Of a DNA stretch of 64,000 bases, positions 16,866-26,540 are shown in pieces. The translations under genes and the position numbers were made by a program. How positions within the stretch are numbered: position 1 is the stretch's first letter; each line of letters opens with the position of its first letter. Source of the DNA: Laceyella sacchari (GTDB lineage Bacteria; Bacillota; Bacilli; Thermoactinomycetales; Thermoactinomycetaceae); the NCBI RefSeq assembly GCF_004343255.1, contig NZ_SMDD01000002.1, positions 434,001 to 498,000 of the forward strand, written 5' to 3'. A model generated the notes under the pieces. It was given only the letters and a program-made list of their open reading frames with translations, did no database searches and had not been told where the DNA came from.

Positions 16866-17804
16866 TTACTGTTCCTTGCCCATTTTACGATATTCCTCTT
16901 GGTAATATGCGTAAGTTTTGGCCAATCCTTCCCTGAGGCTCACTCGCGGCTCCCAATCGAGCACCCGACGCACTTTTTCATTATTAAAATAGCTGTGCTT
17001 GATGTCTCCCGCCCGATCCGGACCGTAGTTCACCTCATGCTTCACACCTGCGATTTCATCAAAGAGGCGAACCACTTCATTTAAAGACGTGCTAACCCCA
17101 GTTCCCACATTTAACACTTCGCCGTCCCCGCGCTCAATCGCACTGAGGTTGGCTCGAGCGATATCCTCGACATAAATGTAGTCACGGGTCTGCTCACCAT
17201 CACCAAAGATGGTAAGCGGTTCACGGCCCAGCACCTTGTCGATGAAGATGGAGATCACGCCCCCCTCACCACGCGGATCTTGGCGCAAACCGTAAACATT
17301 GGCATAGCGCAAAACGGTGTAATTCAAGCCGTACAGATGATGGTACACCGACAGGTAATGCTCCACCGTATATTTGGAAACGCCATATCCGGACAAGGGG
17401 CCGATCGGATGGCGCTCATCCACAGGAAGGTAAGCAGGCGTGCCGTACACTGCGGCCGAAGAAGCGTAGACCACTTTCTTTACACCAGCCTTACGGCAAC
17501 CCTCCAACAAATTGATGGAGCCTAAGATATTGATGTTGGCATCCAGAGACGGATTGTCCACAGAGGTATTCACATGGATTTGCGCCGCTTGGTGAATAAC
17601 CACCTCAGGCCGCTCCTGCTCCATTACTGCATGCAAATCAGGACTGGTAATATCTACGTTGTAAAAGACGGCATCCGGGTTGACTTGACTCTCTTTTCCG
17701 GAAGAAAGATTGTCCACAATCACTACCTGATCTCCGCGCGCAATCAACTGATCGACAATATGGGAGCCAATAAACCCGGCCCCGCCGGTCACTAACACTT
17801 TCAT
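16866..17804 (-). CDS. galE: UDP-glucose 4-epimerase-like NAD-dependent sugar epimerase
   Basis: This extended short-chain dehydrogenase has the Rossmann motif VTGGAGFIGSH at the N-terminus, the SSAAVYG serine-containing strand and the catalytic Tyr/Lys in YGVSKYTVEH. GalE-type enzymes interconvert UDP-Glc/UDP-Gal or the N-acetyl forms; substrate choice cannot be read here. The start is ATG at 17804 behind GAGAGGGG; the 38 upstream in-frame codons overlap the divergent LCP leader and were rejected. It likely supplies a sugar nucleotide for the polysaccharide. Confidence 0.88.
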   Translation of the reverse strand: MKVLVTGGAGFIGSHIVDQLIARGDQVVIVDNLSSGKESQVNPDAVFYNVDITSPDLHAVMEQERPEVVIHQAAQIHVNTSVDNPSLDANINILGSINLLEGCRKAGVKKVVYASSAAVYGTPAYLPVDERHPIGPLSGYGVSKYTVEHYLSVYHHLYGLNYTVLRYANVYGLRQDPRGEGGVISIFIDKVLGREPLTIFGDGEQTRDYIYVEDIARANLSAIERGDGEVLNVGTGVSTSLNEVVRLFDEIAGVKHEVNYGPDRAGDIKHSYFNNEKVRRVLDWEPRVSLREGLAKTYAYYQEEYRKMGKEQ

Positions 17805-18006
17805 TGGATGAACCCCTCTCTCATAGACGCGATGACTTGTTTTCTTTTTGAACCTACTGCGAATCCATTCTGCAAAGCAAAAGAGGCGGTGGCGGATTTG
17901 GTCGTCAAGCGCTTGCAAAAAGCTAAATCAAGCCAAGCGGATTCCTCTGATCTCCGCCATGAAGATGCCCCTTATGCCTATCTTATCAAGTTAAGCCGCA
18001 ACATAT

Positions 18007-18035
18007 TTGAACAAATGTATGAAACATCATATAAT
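18007..18035 (+). promoter_or_regulatory. Putative sigma-A promoter of LCP paralog 4
   Basis: TTGAAC (18007-18012), a 17-nt spacer and a perfect TATAAT (18030-18035), 40 nt before the GTG start. It also shows that the long in-frame extension from 17808 is not part of the gene. Confidence 0.75.
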
Positions 18036-18074
18036 GATACCTATCCAAATGTTGGAAACGGAAGGGGCGTCCTT

Positions 18075-18983
18075 GTGATACGATGGTTGTTGCGCTTGCT
18101 TTGCACTTTACTGCTGGCAATCATGGGGGGCGTCGTGTACTTTGGTTACCACATCTGGTCGGCAGCGGAACGGGTGTATGAACCAACTTCCTTGTCCAAA
18201 TCGGCGTTGCGTTCCCATGCGGTGGACATCGCCAAAGATCCTGTTGCCCTGTTGCTTGTGGGGGTGGATGAACGCCGGGGGGATCAAGGACGAGCCGATT
18301 CAATCATTGTGGCTACGATCAACCCTCATCAAAAAAACATCATGCTAACCCACATCCCCCGCGACACGCTGGTGGACATCCCTGGAAGGATCAAACGGGA
18401 CAAAATCAACCACAGTTACGCCTACGGTGGCATTGACTTGACAAGGAAAACAGTGGAGCAGTTTCTCCATATACCGATAGATGGCTACGTCAAGGTAAAC
18501 ATGCAAGGGCTGAAAGACATCGTGAATAAATTGGGAGGCGTTGAAGTGAAAGTCCCCATGTCGTTTCGCTTTGGCGGACACCAGTTCAAGCAGGGAATCA
18601 TGCGATTGAATGGGGATCAGTCCCTCGCCTTCGCCCGCATGCGCAAAAGTGACCCCCGTGGAGACTTTGGCAGGATGAAACGGCAACAGGAGCTGATTCG
18701 CGGCATCATCCATCAAAGCACTTCCCTCCATTCCCTCACTCAGTTGGCTGATGTCTTGGAACACCTCAGCACCAATGTCAAAACAGACATTACCCCGGTT
18801 CACATCCTGAAGTTGCAACGACTTTACGCCAATCTGCCCTCAGAGCAATTCCGCTCCTGCGAAATCAATGGGAAAAACACCAAAATTAACGGCGTGTACT
18901 ATTTTCAAGTGAGCAAACAGGAACAACAGCGCATTCACCGCCAACTGGCAGAGCACATCGACTGGCAACCCGTCGGGCAGTAA
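18075..18983 (+). CDS. LCP-family wall polymer ligase, paralog 4 (polysaccharide locus)
   Basis: The start is GTG at 18075, 7 nt after GGAAGGGG, giving 302 residues: a membrane helix at the very N-terminus (WLLRLLCTLLLAIMGGVVYF), then the LCP domain with ALLLVGVDERRGDQGRADS, THIPRDTLVDIPG, KINHSYAYGG and LAFARMRKSDPRGDFGRMKRQQ. It is clearly diverged from the three tandem LCPs. As the only plus-strand gene inside the locus, it is the best candidate for attaching the finished polymer to peptidoglycan. Confidence 0.92.
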   Translation: MIRWLLRLLCTLLLAIMGGVVYFGYHIWSAAERVYEPTSLSKSALRSHAVDIAKDPVALLLVGVDERRGDQGRADSIIVATINPHQKNIMLTHIPRDTLVDIPGRIKRDKINHSYAYGGIDLTRKTVEQFLHIPIDGYVKVNMQGLKDIVNKLGGVEVKVPMSFRFGGHQFKQGIMRLNGDQSLAFARMRKSDPRGDFGRMKRQQELIRGIIHQSTSLHSLTQLADVLEHLSTNVKTDITPVHILKLQRLYANLPSEQFRSCEINGKNTKINGVYYFQVSKQEQQRIHRQLAEHIDWQPVGQ

Positions 18984-18999
18984 AACGCGCGTAAGCAAG

Positions 19000-19035
19000 A
19001 AGGAACCCCCGTCTATGCGTAGACAGGGGTTCCTT
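19000..19035. terminator. Bidirectional terminator between LCP paralog 4 and glycosyltransferase
   Basis: AAGGAACCCC and GGGGTTCCTT with inner GTCTA/TAGAC pairing close a near-perfect hairpin between two convergent genes. Confidence 0.85.
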
Positions 19036-19042
19036 GCTTCGT

Positions 19043-20170
19043 TCAACTTGATGTGACTGTTTGCGTACCCAGCAATCCGGCATACAGGGCCAATAGTTTC
19101 CGTTCTTCCACATGCCAGTTATACACTTCTTCATGTGCCTTGCGGCCATCTTCACTCATCTGCTTGCGCAATTGCTCGTCCTTCAAAATGGTTGTCACTT
19201 TCTCCGCCATCTCTTTCGGATTGAGTGCGTCAACGGTGAATCCGCAACCGCTTTTCTCTACAATCTCACGCCACATGGGAAAATCGGTCGCGATCAGCGG
19301 CAAGCCGGCAGCCATGTATTCAAACATTTTAATCGGCAGGGATTCCCGATAGTTCTCGATAGGATGCAGGCACACCAATCCCACTTTGCCCTTGCCCAAC
19401 CACTGCTTCACATCCTCAAAGGGCACACGTCCGTGCAAGGTAACCCGCTTTTCTTTGAGCATTGCTTCGTCCTGATCTTCCGGCCGAATATGTTGCAGGG
19501 GACCAATAATGTGCAATTCCGCTTGCAATTCTGGTGGGATGTAATCCATCATCTCAATCATTTCACGATAACCGCGCAGATAAGAAACCCCGCCCACATA
19601 CAAAATCTTGTTGCCCTCGTCCTCCGCCTTCTCCACGGCGGGCATCGGCAACGGATAATTTTTAATCACTTCCGTCCGTTTGGCACTTGCAAACTGGCGC
19701 GCAATGGACTCCGTCGCCGTCACCACCGCCGACAACTTGCGGGCCAACCCCTTTTCCACCTTGTGAACGAGCTTGGACAAAGGTCCGCGCACACCTGCGG
19801 GAATCCATGGCTTGGTATGGATTTGTTTTGGCAAGTCCTCATGTGAGTCATAAATGACGGGACACCCTGTCCGCCAGGCGATCAATACGCCCCATGGCAA
19901 CAGCTCCGGATCATGGAAGTGAAAGATATCGGCCCCGCTCTTCAGCGCCCGCCGATAAAGCACCCAACCGTTCATAAGCCGCTTCCACTTCTTATTCACC
20001 CGCTTGACGCCGACAATCCGCACACCATGCTCCAGCCGCTCCTCAAAATCGGCCACGGCATGCAACTCCACATGATATCCCTCCTCCGCGAGGGACTTGG
20101 CTTGTTTATGATAAATACGCGAATCGTCGTATGGATGAACCGAACTGAATATCATTACTTTTGCCGCCAC
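19043..20170 (-). CDS. GT-B glycosyltransferase (family 4 type)
   Basis: The 375-residue protein has an N-terminal acceptor half with DSRIYHKQAKSLAEEGYHVELHA and FHFHDPELLPWG, and a C-terminal donor half with ILYVGGVSYLRG, LHIIGPLQ, and the nucleotide-sugar site ENYRESLPIKMFEYMAAGLPLIATD. It adds one sugar to the lipid-linked repeat unit on the cytosolic side; donor and acceptor are unknown. GTG at 20170 has AAAGGAG 9 nt upstream. A weak promoter (TTGCAA, 17 nt, TAATTT) lies at 20228-20256. Confidence 0.9.
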   Translation of the reverse strand: MAAKVMIFSSVHPYDDSRIYHKQAKSLAEEGYHVELHAVADFEERLEHGVRIVGVKRVNKKWKRLMNGWVLYRRALKSGADIFHFHDPELLPWGVLIAWRTGCPVIYDSHEDLPKQIHTKPWIPAGVRGPLSKLVHKVEKGLARKLSAVVTATESIARQFASAKRTEVIKNYPLPMPAVEKAEDEGNKILYVGGVSYLRGYREMIEMMDYIPPELQAELHIIGPLQHIRPEDQDEAMLKEKRVTLHGRVPFEDVKQWLGKGKVGLVCLHPIENYRESLPIKMFEYMAAGLPLIATDFPMWREIVEKSGCGFTVDALNPKEMAEKVTTILKDEQLRKQMSEDGRKAHEEVYNWHVEERKLLALYAGLLGTQTVTSS

Positions 20171-20354
20171 TAAAAGGTACTCCTTTCATTTACGCCAATA
20201 TCCACGAATCAACCATCTCTTTTCTCTAAATTACATAGTACAAAAAAACGTTGCAAATGAATATGTTCTCAATGATCTTTTCCTCAGTTCGTCACTTTCG
20301 GTCAGACGGGATGTCAATAAAATGTAGTATTTATCAGGTCTTTCCCATTCATGC

Positions 20355-20389
20355 AAAAAAGGTGCCTCTCTGTGAAGAAAGGCACCTTT
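20355..20389 (-). terminator. Terminator of the main polysaccharide operon
   Basis: AAAGGTGCCT / AGGCACCTTT stem followed on the minus strand by six T; it lies just downstream of the polymerase gene. Confidence 0.85.
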
Positions 20390-20407
20390 AACCGATTCCT
20401 GCCTGAT

Positions 20408-21802
20408 CTAAACGGATTCTTTCGTTTCTGCTTTCTTCGCTTCCCCGAGCGCAATCACAGCCAGTCCTATCCCATAGGTGATCCACATCGGAGTAAAATG
20501 AATGGCTGAACTGGGCGCCATCCCACCGAAGAAATATCCGGTCAATGCGGCCATCGTGGAGTACGCGGCCCAGCGCAACATCGGGCTTAACGATGGCGAA
20601 TGCTTGCGGTTGGCAAGCTTCCACAAGCGCCACAACATCCAAAAATAGAGGGACATATAGAGCACAAAGATCAACACGCCAAAGTTAACCAACACCTCGC
20701 CCCACCAGTTGTGCAGGTTGACTTTGTTCACCTTGACGCCGTATTTAGCCATCCACGGCTCCACATTGCCCGCTCCGATGCCCATGTAATGGCTTTGTTG
20801 CAAGAATTTAAAGCCGTTGATCAACAGCCATTTACGAACCCCCGCGCTTTCACCCGTCTCCATTTTTTCAATGCCCGTATCTCCATCTTCCACGTGCCAA
20901 GCGCTGTTCTTAATATCCTGCAAAAATCCAAGTGTGCTGGACAGCTTCGTTTTTGCCGCATTTCGTGCTTCTTCTGACAAGAAAATCGCGCTCAAGCCAT
21001 TGGCCAAGATGACCGCCGCCACAATAGCGGCCACAGCTTTGGCGATATTTTTCTTAGTCAGCTTCTCCCTTTCAACTGCAAACGGCAGTCCAATAATCAA
21101 CATCAAAGAAGCGAGCGGCAAAGCAAACGCGGTGTTACTGCGCGAACCCGTAGCGATCAATATATAGATCGTCAACACACCGGTAATATAGATAAACCAT
21201 TTATGCTTTTTCTGCAGATCAAGCATAAACAAAGCTGTTGTCAAAAACGGCAAGCCCAGCGTGATGCAGGTAGCCAAGTCATTTTGATTGGTAAACACCG
21301 ACGTAACCGATGCAGACGTTGTTTTAAAGAAAGCTGAGGGAGGCAAATGAATCAACGTAATTGACTCAAACACGGCATAAAAAATAATCGCCGCAAACAC
21401 CCAAAACAACACCCGCTTCGCTTTCCACAGCTTTTCTTCCGATTGCAGGAAAAAAGGAAACGACAGCGTGAGCGGCAACATAAACGCCATGTAGAACAAA
21501 TACTTTAGCGCTGCCCCCATGCTCATCACCCAAGACAGGGAGAGGAGCCCGTACACAAACCAAAAGGCGAAAAACGCCGCATAATAGCGGACGGGATACA
21601 TATAAGATGTTTCCAAATTCTTCTGCGTCACCAGCCGCAAGATAATCCCGCCGGCGAGCAACACATATGCGATGCGGAAGAATGTTAAATTAAATCCTTC
21701 AGTCAAAGGAATCCCCAGCGTTGGTCCCAAGAGCGCAAAAGCGATCATCAAATAAAACAGGGTGTCTAATCGCTTTTGCCTCGGAATCAACATTTCACTC
21801 AC
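20408..21802 (-). CDS. Wzy-type polysaccharide polymerase / O-antigen ligase family
   Basis: The 464-residue protein is very hydrophobic, with about a dozen membrane helices and one long external loop (about residues 260-345) before the last helices, the layout of the Wzy_C/O-antigen ligase superfamily (PF04932). The short motif GIGAGNVEPWMAKYG and LHNWWGEVLVNFG matches the family's conserved HN...E region. It would join flipped repeat units outside the membrane. The GTG start lies 6 nt after GGGTGA; ATG at 21793 is an alternative. It follows the flippase gene by only 6 nt. Confidence 0.87.
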   Translation of the reverse strand: MSEMLIPRQKRLDTLFYLMIAFALLGPTLGIPLTEGFNLTFFRIAYVLLAGGIILRLVTQKNLETSYMYPVRYYAAFFAFWFVYGLLSLSWVMSMGAALKYLFYMAFMLPLTLSFPFFLQSEEKLWKAKRVLFWVFAAIIFYAVFESITLIHLPPSAFFKTTSASVTSVFTNQNDLATCITLGLPFLTTALFMLDLQKKHKWFIYITGVLTIYILIATGSRSNTAFALPLASLMLIIGLPFAVEREKLTKKNIAKAVAAIVAAVILANGLSAIFLSEEARNAAKTKLSSTLGFLQDIKNSAWHVEDGDTGIEKMETGESAGVRKWLLINGFKFLQQSHYMGIGAGNVEPWMAKYGVKVNKVNLHNWWGEVLVNFGVLIFVLYMSLYFWMLWRLWKLANRKHSPSLSPMLRWAAYSTMAALTGYFFGGMAPSSAIHFTPMWITYGIGLAVIALGEAKKAETKESV

Positions 21803-21808
21803 TTCTTT

Positions 21809-23275
21809 TCACCCTTTCCCACCCAATTTCGGCAATAAACGGCCGATCTGTCGGAATGAACGAACCGAAAATAATCCCGTCGCAAAGACCGCGGCCACCG
21901 TGACGCCAAGCGCGATCAAATAATACGCCCACGCGTTCGGCAACTCATTGCTCTGCACCCAAGTCACACCAATCATGGCGGCCAAGAAAATCGTCAAATA
22001 TATTAACATCGCGCGGAAACGGAAATCAACCGGATATTCTTTCTGGTTTTGTGTGTAGACATAGATGATCACAATCAGATATGCCACGACGGTCATGCTG
22101 ACTGCTCCCCAAATCCGGAACAGGGGGATCAAAAGCAAACAGCCGACCACATAGACCACCGCCGCGATCATGAATCCCCGCGAGATGATTTTGGTCTTCT
22201 TCTTGATCAACAGCCCCACACCAAAAACAGTATGCAACACATTGAATAGTGTACCCAACGACAGCGCCCAAACATAGAGGTAACCACTGCCAAGTCCCGG
22301 TTTTCCGGTGGTGAACAATTGATATATCGGTTCCATGACAAAAGCGAGCAACATGACGGCCAATGTTCCCACTACCAAGAGCCCTCTGCCGACCAAACCA
22401 TACAGCTGAGGCGCATCTTCTCTGTCTTTGATCGACATCGAAAAAGGACGCCAAGCCAATTGAAATGGCGATGTCACCAGTACAATGATGCTTGCGAGCC
22501 GCATCATGGCTTCATAGATCGCTGCATCATTTATCGAAGACATATGGTACAACATGGGTCTGGAAATGGAACTCATCGCCCAGAATGCCATCAATGTGGG
22601 CAAAAGTGGGGCACCGTATTTGATCAGATCAGATAAGTGCTTTCGGGAGAATTTTAATACTAGCTCTTTGCGGAATATAATGAGAAGCAACACGGCCACA
22701 GCCGTCTGCCCGACGAGCTGTCCGTAAAAAATCCCCATAACACCGTCCTTTTGGACGATCACAAAATAAAGACTCAGCAAATTGGAACCAATCACATAGG
22801 CCATGCTAAAAATATTGAACAACCATACGCGACCGGCATAGCGAGCGTAACCGAGCAAATGTTGAATGATGATTGCGCCAACCGTCGCCAAAAACGCCAC
22901 GGCCAATAAATAGGTATAATCGCCACTATGATCATATACCACTTCAGCTAACGGTGCACCAAAAAAATAGGCAAAAGCCGTAAAAATCAAACACATGGTC
23001 ACACTGAAAGCAATGGCGTTGAACAAATACGTTCTGCGCTCTTGCACCGACTTGGCGTCAAAATAGTAAAAGGCCATCGCCGTATCCGTCCCCAGCACAC
23101 ACAAATAGGTTAGAATCAGCGTAAATGTATTGGTTTGGCCCCAATCAGCAAACTGTCCGTTCGTCAAATATTTGATATAAAAGGGGACAAGCATGGCCGA
23201 AACCAGCTTGTTCCCCATCGTTGCAACAGCAAACGCGGCAGAGTCTGAGAAGAGTCGTTTAATGAGCTGTTTCAT
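21809..23275 (-). CDS. Wzx-type lipid-linked oligosaccharide flippase
   Basis: The 488-residue protein of the MOP/polysaccharide transport family (PF01943/PF13440) has about 14 membrane helices with the N-terminal FAVATMGNKLVSAMLVPFYIKYL typical of the group. It moves undecaprenyl-diphosphate repeat units to the outer leaflet. The second Met (23275) has AAGG 9 nt upstream and is preferred over the first. It sits between the acetyltransferase and polymerase genes. Confidence 0.9.
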   Translation of the reverse strand: MKQLIKRLFSDSAAFAVATMGNKLVSAMLVPFYIKYLTNGQFADWGQTNTFTLILTYLCVLGTDTAMAFYYFDAKSVQERRTYLFNAIAFSVTMCLIFTAFAYFFGAPLAEVVYDHSGDYTYLLAVAFLATVGAIIIQHLLGYARYAGRVWLFNIFSMAYVIGSNLLSLYFVIVQKDGVMGIFYGQLVGQTAVAVLLLIIFRKELVLKFSRKHLSDLIKYGAPLLPTLMAFWAMSSISRPMLYHMSSINDAAIYEAMMRLASIIVLVTSPFQLAWRPFSMSIKDREDAPQLYGLVGRGLLVVGTLAVMLLAFVMEPIYQLFTTGKPGLGSGYLYVWALSLGTLFNVLHTVFGVGLLIKKKTKIISRGFMIAAVVYVVGCLLLIPLFRIWGAVSMTVVAYLIVIIYVYTQNQKEYPVDFRFRAMLIYLTIFLAAMIGVTWVQSNELPNAWAYYLIALGVTVAAVFATGLFSVRSFRQIGRLLPKLGGKG

Positions 23276-23298
23276 CGTCATACACCTTCTAACCGGTG

Positions 23299-24045
23299 TT
23301 ACTCTTGATTTTCCAACAGTTCGCGATCCGGAACATCACGCAGCACGCGGGCAGGTACGCCAACGTACAGCTTTTTGGGTTCCGTGTCTTTGTTTACCAG
23401 CGCTCCGGCCGCGATGAAACTTTCTTCAGCGACGGTAACCCCCGGCAACAAGATCGAACCGCCGCCCACGCGCGCCCCGCGCTTGACCAACGGACCCCGG
23501 ACAAACTTGAAGCGCTCTTTGGTGCGCCCCATGAAGTTGTCATTGGTAGTGGTCACAGTCGGTGCGATGAACACCCGCTCTTCCAGCGTGGTGTATGCCG
23601 TGATATATGCATTGGTTTGAATTTTGGTGAACGAACCGATCTCAACTTGATTCTCCACCGCCACGCCCCGGCCGATTACCACGCAATCACCGATGGTGCA
23701 TTTCTCTCGCACCGATGCTTGGTCGCCAATCATCACTTCCCGACCAAACGTGCTACCGCGGTACAGCACCGTGTTAGCCCCGATCGTCGTCCCGTCCCCG
23801 ATGGTCAGCGGCGCCAAGGAGGCATCCACTTTCACTGTGGATGATTTGGCTGGTCTCGGCCAACGTCCCAATACACAGTTATCTGAAATAAATACGTCCG
23901 ATCCGATAACAGTTCCTGCATGAATGGTCACATTATTGCCAATCGTCACGTTATCGCCTAAAACTACGCCTTCTTCAATAACAGAAAAGTAGCCGATGGA
24001 GACGTTTGTCCCCATCCGCACAGATTCATGCACCACATTTTTCAT
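23299..24045 (-). CDS. Left-handed beta-helix N-acetyltransferase (WbpD/WlbB-like)
   Basis: Hexapeptide repeats run almost throughout ([LIV]GxxxxI pattern: VSIGYFSVIEEGVVLGDNVTIGNNVTI), ending in GGGSILLPGVTVAEESFIAAGALV and GVPARVL. WbpD-type enzymes acetylate the 3-amino group of UDP-2-acetamido-3-amino-2,3-dideoxyglucuronate with acetyl-CoA. The assignment rests on the fold plus the three adjacent pathway partners. ATG at 24045 follows AAAGGCGGG with 6 nt spacing. At 248 residues it is longer than the roughly 190 of P. aeruginosa WbpD. Confidence 0.85.
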   Translation of the reverse strand: MKNVVHESVRMGTNVSIGYFSVIEEGVVLGDNVTIGNNVTIHAGTVIGSDVFISDNCVLGRWPRPAKSSTVKVDASLAPLTIGDGTTIGANTVLYRGSTFGREVMIGDQASVREKCTIGDCVVIGRGVAVENQVEIGSFTKIQTNAYITAYTTLEERVFIAPTVTTTNDNFMGRTKERFKFVRGPLVKRGARVGGGSILLPGVTVAEESFIAAGALVNKDTEPKKLYVGVPARVLRDVPDRELLENQE

Positions 24046-24058
24046 GAAAAACCCGCCT

Positions 24059-25372
24059 TTATAGTTTTTCGTAATCCGCTTCGATTTTTTGTACACCTTT
24101 CATCGCATTACGAGTGTCGAAGATCACTTTGGCTTTGCTTGCGATCGCTTCGTAGTCAAATGCTGTGTGGTCGGTGGTGATCAGCACAATGTCTGCGGAA
24201 GTGAGCAGTTCATCAGTCAATGGCACCGTTTCGTACTCTTTGCCGTCCACACGGAAGTTTTTGATGTGCGGGTCGACCGTGACGAAATCAGCATTGTATT
24301 TTTCCAGGAGTTTTACAATTTCCATCACTGGCGATTCGCGGTAATCATCGATGTCTTTCTTGTAAGCGACGCCCAACACCGCTACTTTGGCTCCGTTCAA
24401 TGCTTTGCCGTAACGGTTGAGGATTTTCATGATGCGGTCGACAACAAAATCGGGCATCTCGTTGTTAATCTCCCCAGCCACTTCAATCAAGCGGGTGTGA
24501 TAGTTGTATTCACGCGCTTTCCAGGTGAGATAGAACGGGTCGATCGGAATGCAGTGCCCACCCAAACCAGGGCCCGGGTAAAACGCCATAAAACCGTAAG
24601 GCTTGGTTTTGGCAGCGTCGATCACTTCCCAGATGTCGATACCCATTTTGTTGCACAAGATAGCCATTTCGTTTGCCAATCCAATGTTGATGTTGCGGAA
24701 CGTGTTTTCCAGGATTTTTTCCATTTCCGCCACTTTGGGGCTCGACACAACATGTACTTCGCCTTCCAGCACCGAGCGGTACAATGCAGCCGCCACATTG
24801 GTACACTCCGGCGTAACCCCACCCACCACTTTGGGGGTGTTTTTGGTGTTGAACACTTTGTTGCCTGGGTCAACGCGCTCTGGAGAGTACGCAAGGAAGA
24901 AATCTTGACCCACCTTCAGGCCTGTCTCTTCCAAGATTGGTTGCACAATTTCTTCCGTCGTGCCTGGATAGGTTGTGCTCTCCAGCACGACCAGCATGTT
25001 TGGATGCAGGTATTTGGCGATGCTCTTTGCGGAAGATTCCACATAAGAGACGTTGGGTTGTTGGTATTTATCCAGCGGAGTCGGCACGCAGATGGCTACC
25101 GCGTCCACATCCGCTATCAAGGAGTAATCGGTGGTCGCTTGGAGCTGACTGTTATTCACAATTTCTTTCAGCTCTTCGTCAACGACGTCACCAATGTAGT
25201 TGATCCCTTGATTCACTTGTTCTACGCGGTTCGGCAAAATGTCAAAGCCGATCACTTTGTAACCCGCTTTTGCTTTCTCAACGGCCAGCGGCAAGCCAAC
25301 GTAACCCAGGCCCACTACACCGATGACTGCCGTTTTATCTTGGATTTTGGTAAGTAATGTTTTTCCGCTCAC
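24059..25372 (-). CDS. wbpA: UDP-N-acetylglucosamine 6-dehydrogenase (WbpA-like)
   Basis: The NAD motif GVVGLGYVGLPLAVEKAKAGY, the catalytic cysteine in GPGLGGHCIPIDPFY and the C-terminal UDP-binding domain (GVAYKKDIDDYRESP) define a nucleotide-sugar dehydrogenase. The ESTTYPGTTEE segment and the 437-residue length fit the WbpA branch acting on UDP-GlcNAc rather than UDP-Glc. It oxidises C6 in two steps to UDP-GlcNAc uronate, the first step of the GlcNAc3NAcA pathway. GTG start, 8 nt after AAAGGATGG. Confidence 0.92.
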   Translation of the reverse strand: MSGKTLLTKIQDKTAVIGVVGLGYVGLPLAVEKAKAGYKVIGFDILPNRVEQVNQGINYIGDVVDEELKEIVNNSQLQATTDYSLIADVDAVAICVPTPLDKYQQPNVSYVESSAKSIAKYLHPNMLVVLESTTYPGTTEEIVQPILEETGLKVGQDFFLAYSPERVDPGNKVFNTKNTPKVVGGVTPECTNVAAALYRSVLEGEVHVVSSPKVAEMEKILENTFRNINIGLANEMAILCNKMGIDIWEVIDAAKTKPYGFMAFYPGPGLGGHCIPIDPFYLTWKAREYNYHTRLIEVAGEINNEMPDFVVDRIMKILNRYGKALNGAKVAVLGVAYKKDIDDYRESPVMEIVKLLEKYNADFVTVDPHIKNFRVDGKEYETVPLTDELLTSADIVLITTDHTAFDYEAIASKAKVIFDTRNAMKGVQKIEADYEKL

Positions 25373-25394
25373 GATTCATTCCATCCTTTGCCCA

Positions 25395-26504
25395 TTAGTT
25401 GTTTGCATAGTATTCCTTAATGGTATCAACGATCATATGAATGGTTTCTGTTTCCAACTCTGCGTACAACGGCAAAGCAAACGTGCGGTTGGACATGTAT
25501 TCGGATACTGGCAGGCTGCCTTTCTCATATCCCAATGGCTTATACACATCTTGTTGATGAAGCGGTACCGGATAGTAAACGCCAGTGGAGATGCCTTTTT
25601 CTTTCAGATAAGCCATCAACTGATCACGGTCATCCGCTTGCACGATATACAGGTGGTAGATGTGCTTACGATCTTCAGCCGCATACGGGGTGACGAGCGG
25701 AGTATCTTTCAGCAACTCATTGTACAGGGCCGCGCGCTCACGTCGTCCGTTGTTCCAATCATCGAGGTGGCGCAGTTTGATCCGCAACATAGCTGCTTGC
25801 ATCTCATCCAAACGGCTGTTGTAACCAATCATGCTGTGATAGTATTTGGGGTTGCTACCATGTACGCGCAAGATGCGGATTTTTTGGGCCAGTTCATCGT
25901 CATTGGTCACAACCATACCGCCATCTCCGTAGCCACCCAGGTTTTTGGTTGGGAAGAAGGAATAGGTAGCCGCATGGCCCAGCGTTCCGATTTTGCGTCC
26001 TTTGTATTCCGAACCCAAGGCTTGCGCTGAGTCCTCCAGCACGAACAAGTTGTGCGCTTCAGCCAGTGCCATAATCTCATCCATGTTGGCTGGCTGACCG
26101 AAGATGTGCACCGGAATGATCGCTTTTGTCTTGTCAGTAATTTTCGCTTCGATTTGTTTAACATCAATGTTGTATGTTTTCTCATCGATATCTACAAATA
26201 CAGGGGTCGCACCCAGCTGGGAAACCACTTCCGCAGTGGCGAAGAAGGTGAATGGCGTCGTGATCACTTCATCACCAGCACCCACGCCCGCCGCGTCCAG
26301 CGCCAACAACAGAGCATCTGTTCCGTTAGCCACGCCGATGGCATGTTTCACTCCCACATAACGGGCCACTTCTTCTTCGAACGCCTTCACTTCCGGCCCC
26401 ATGATGTACTGCCCGTTATCCAACACCTTGGCCACCGCTTGCAAAAGCTCTTCGCGAATCGGTGCCATTTGCGCTTTAAGGTCCAACAGAGGAATCTTTT
26501 TCAT
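25395..26504 (-). CDS. DegT/DnrJ/EryC1 aminotransferase (WbpE-like)
   Basis: This PLP-dependent sugar aminotransferase has IPLLDLKAQ at the start, IGVANGTDALLLAL, the active-site Lys in FFPTKNLGGYGDGG, and SRLDEMQAAMLRIKL. WbpE transfers an amino group from glutamate to the 3-keto sugar nucleotide made by WbpB and WbpA. ATG at 26504 (MKKIPLLDL) is favoured; AAGGAG lies 10 nt upstream, and two ATG codons immediately after the SD are too close. It is tightly packed between the dehydrogenase and oxidoreductase genes. Confidence 0.92.
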   Translation of the reverse strand: MKKIPLLDLKAQMAPIREELLQAVAKVLDNGQYIMGPEVKAFEEEVARYVGVKHAIGVANGTDALLLALDAAGVGAGDEVITTPFTFFATAEVVSQLGATPVFVDIDEKTYNIDVKQIEAKITDKTKAIIPVHIFGQPANMDEIMALAEAHNLFVLEDSAQALGSEYKGRKIGTLGHAATYSFFPTKNLGGYGDGGMVVTNDDELAQKIRILRVHGSNPKYYHSMIGYNSRLDEMQAAMLRIKLRHLDDWNNGRRERAALYNELLKDTPLVTPYAAEDRKHIYHLYIVQADDRDQLMAYLKEKGISTGVYYPVPLHQQDVYKPLGYEKGSLPVSEYMSNRTFALPLYAELETETIHMIVDTIKEYYANN

Positions 26505-26540
26505 GATCATCATGCTCCTTGTTTCGTAAGTGTTGTGAGT

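Noticed and set aside
17808-18074. N-terminal extension of LCP paralog 4
   Set aside because: Contains a near-consensus promoter and lacks a membrane or LCP signature; GTG 18075 has a good ribosome site.
24089-25357. Plus-strand open frame of 422 codons
   Set aside because: Exact antisense of the UDP-GlcNAc dehydrogenase gene; His/Phe-rich translation typical of a shadow frame.
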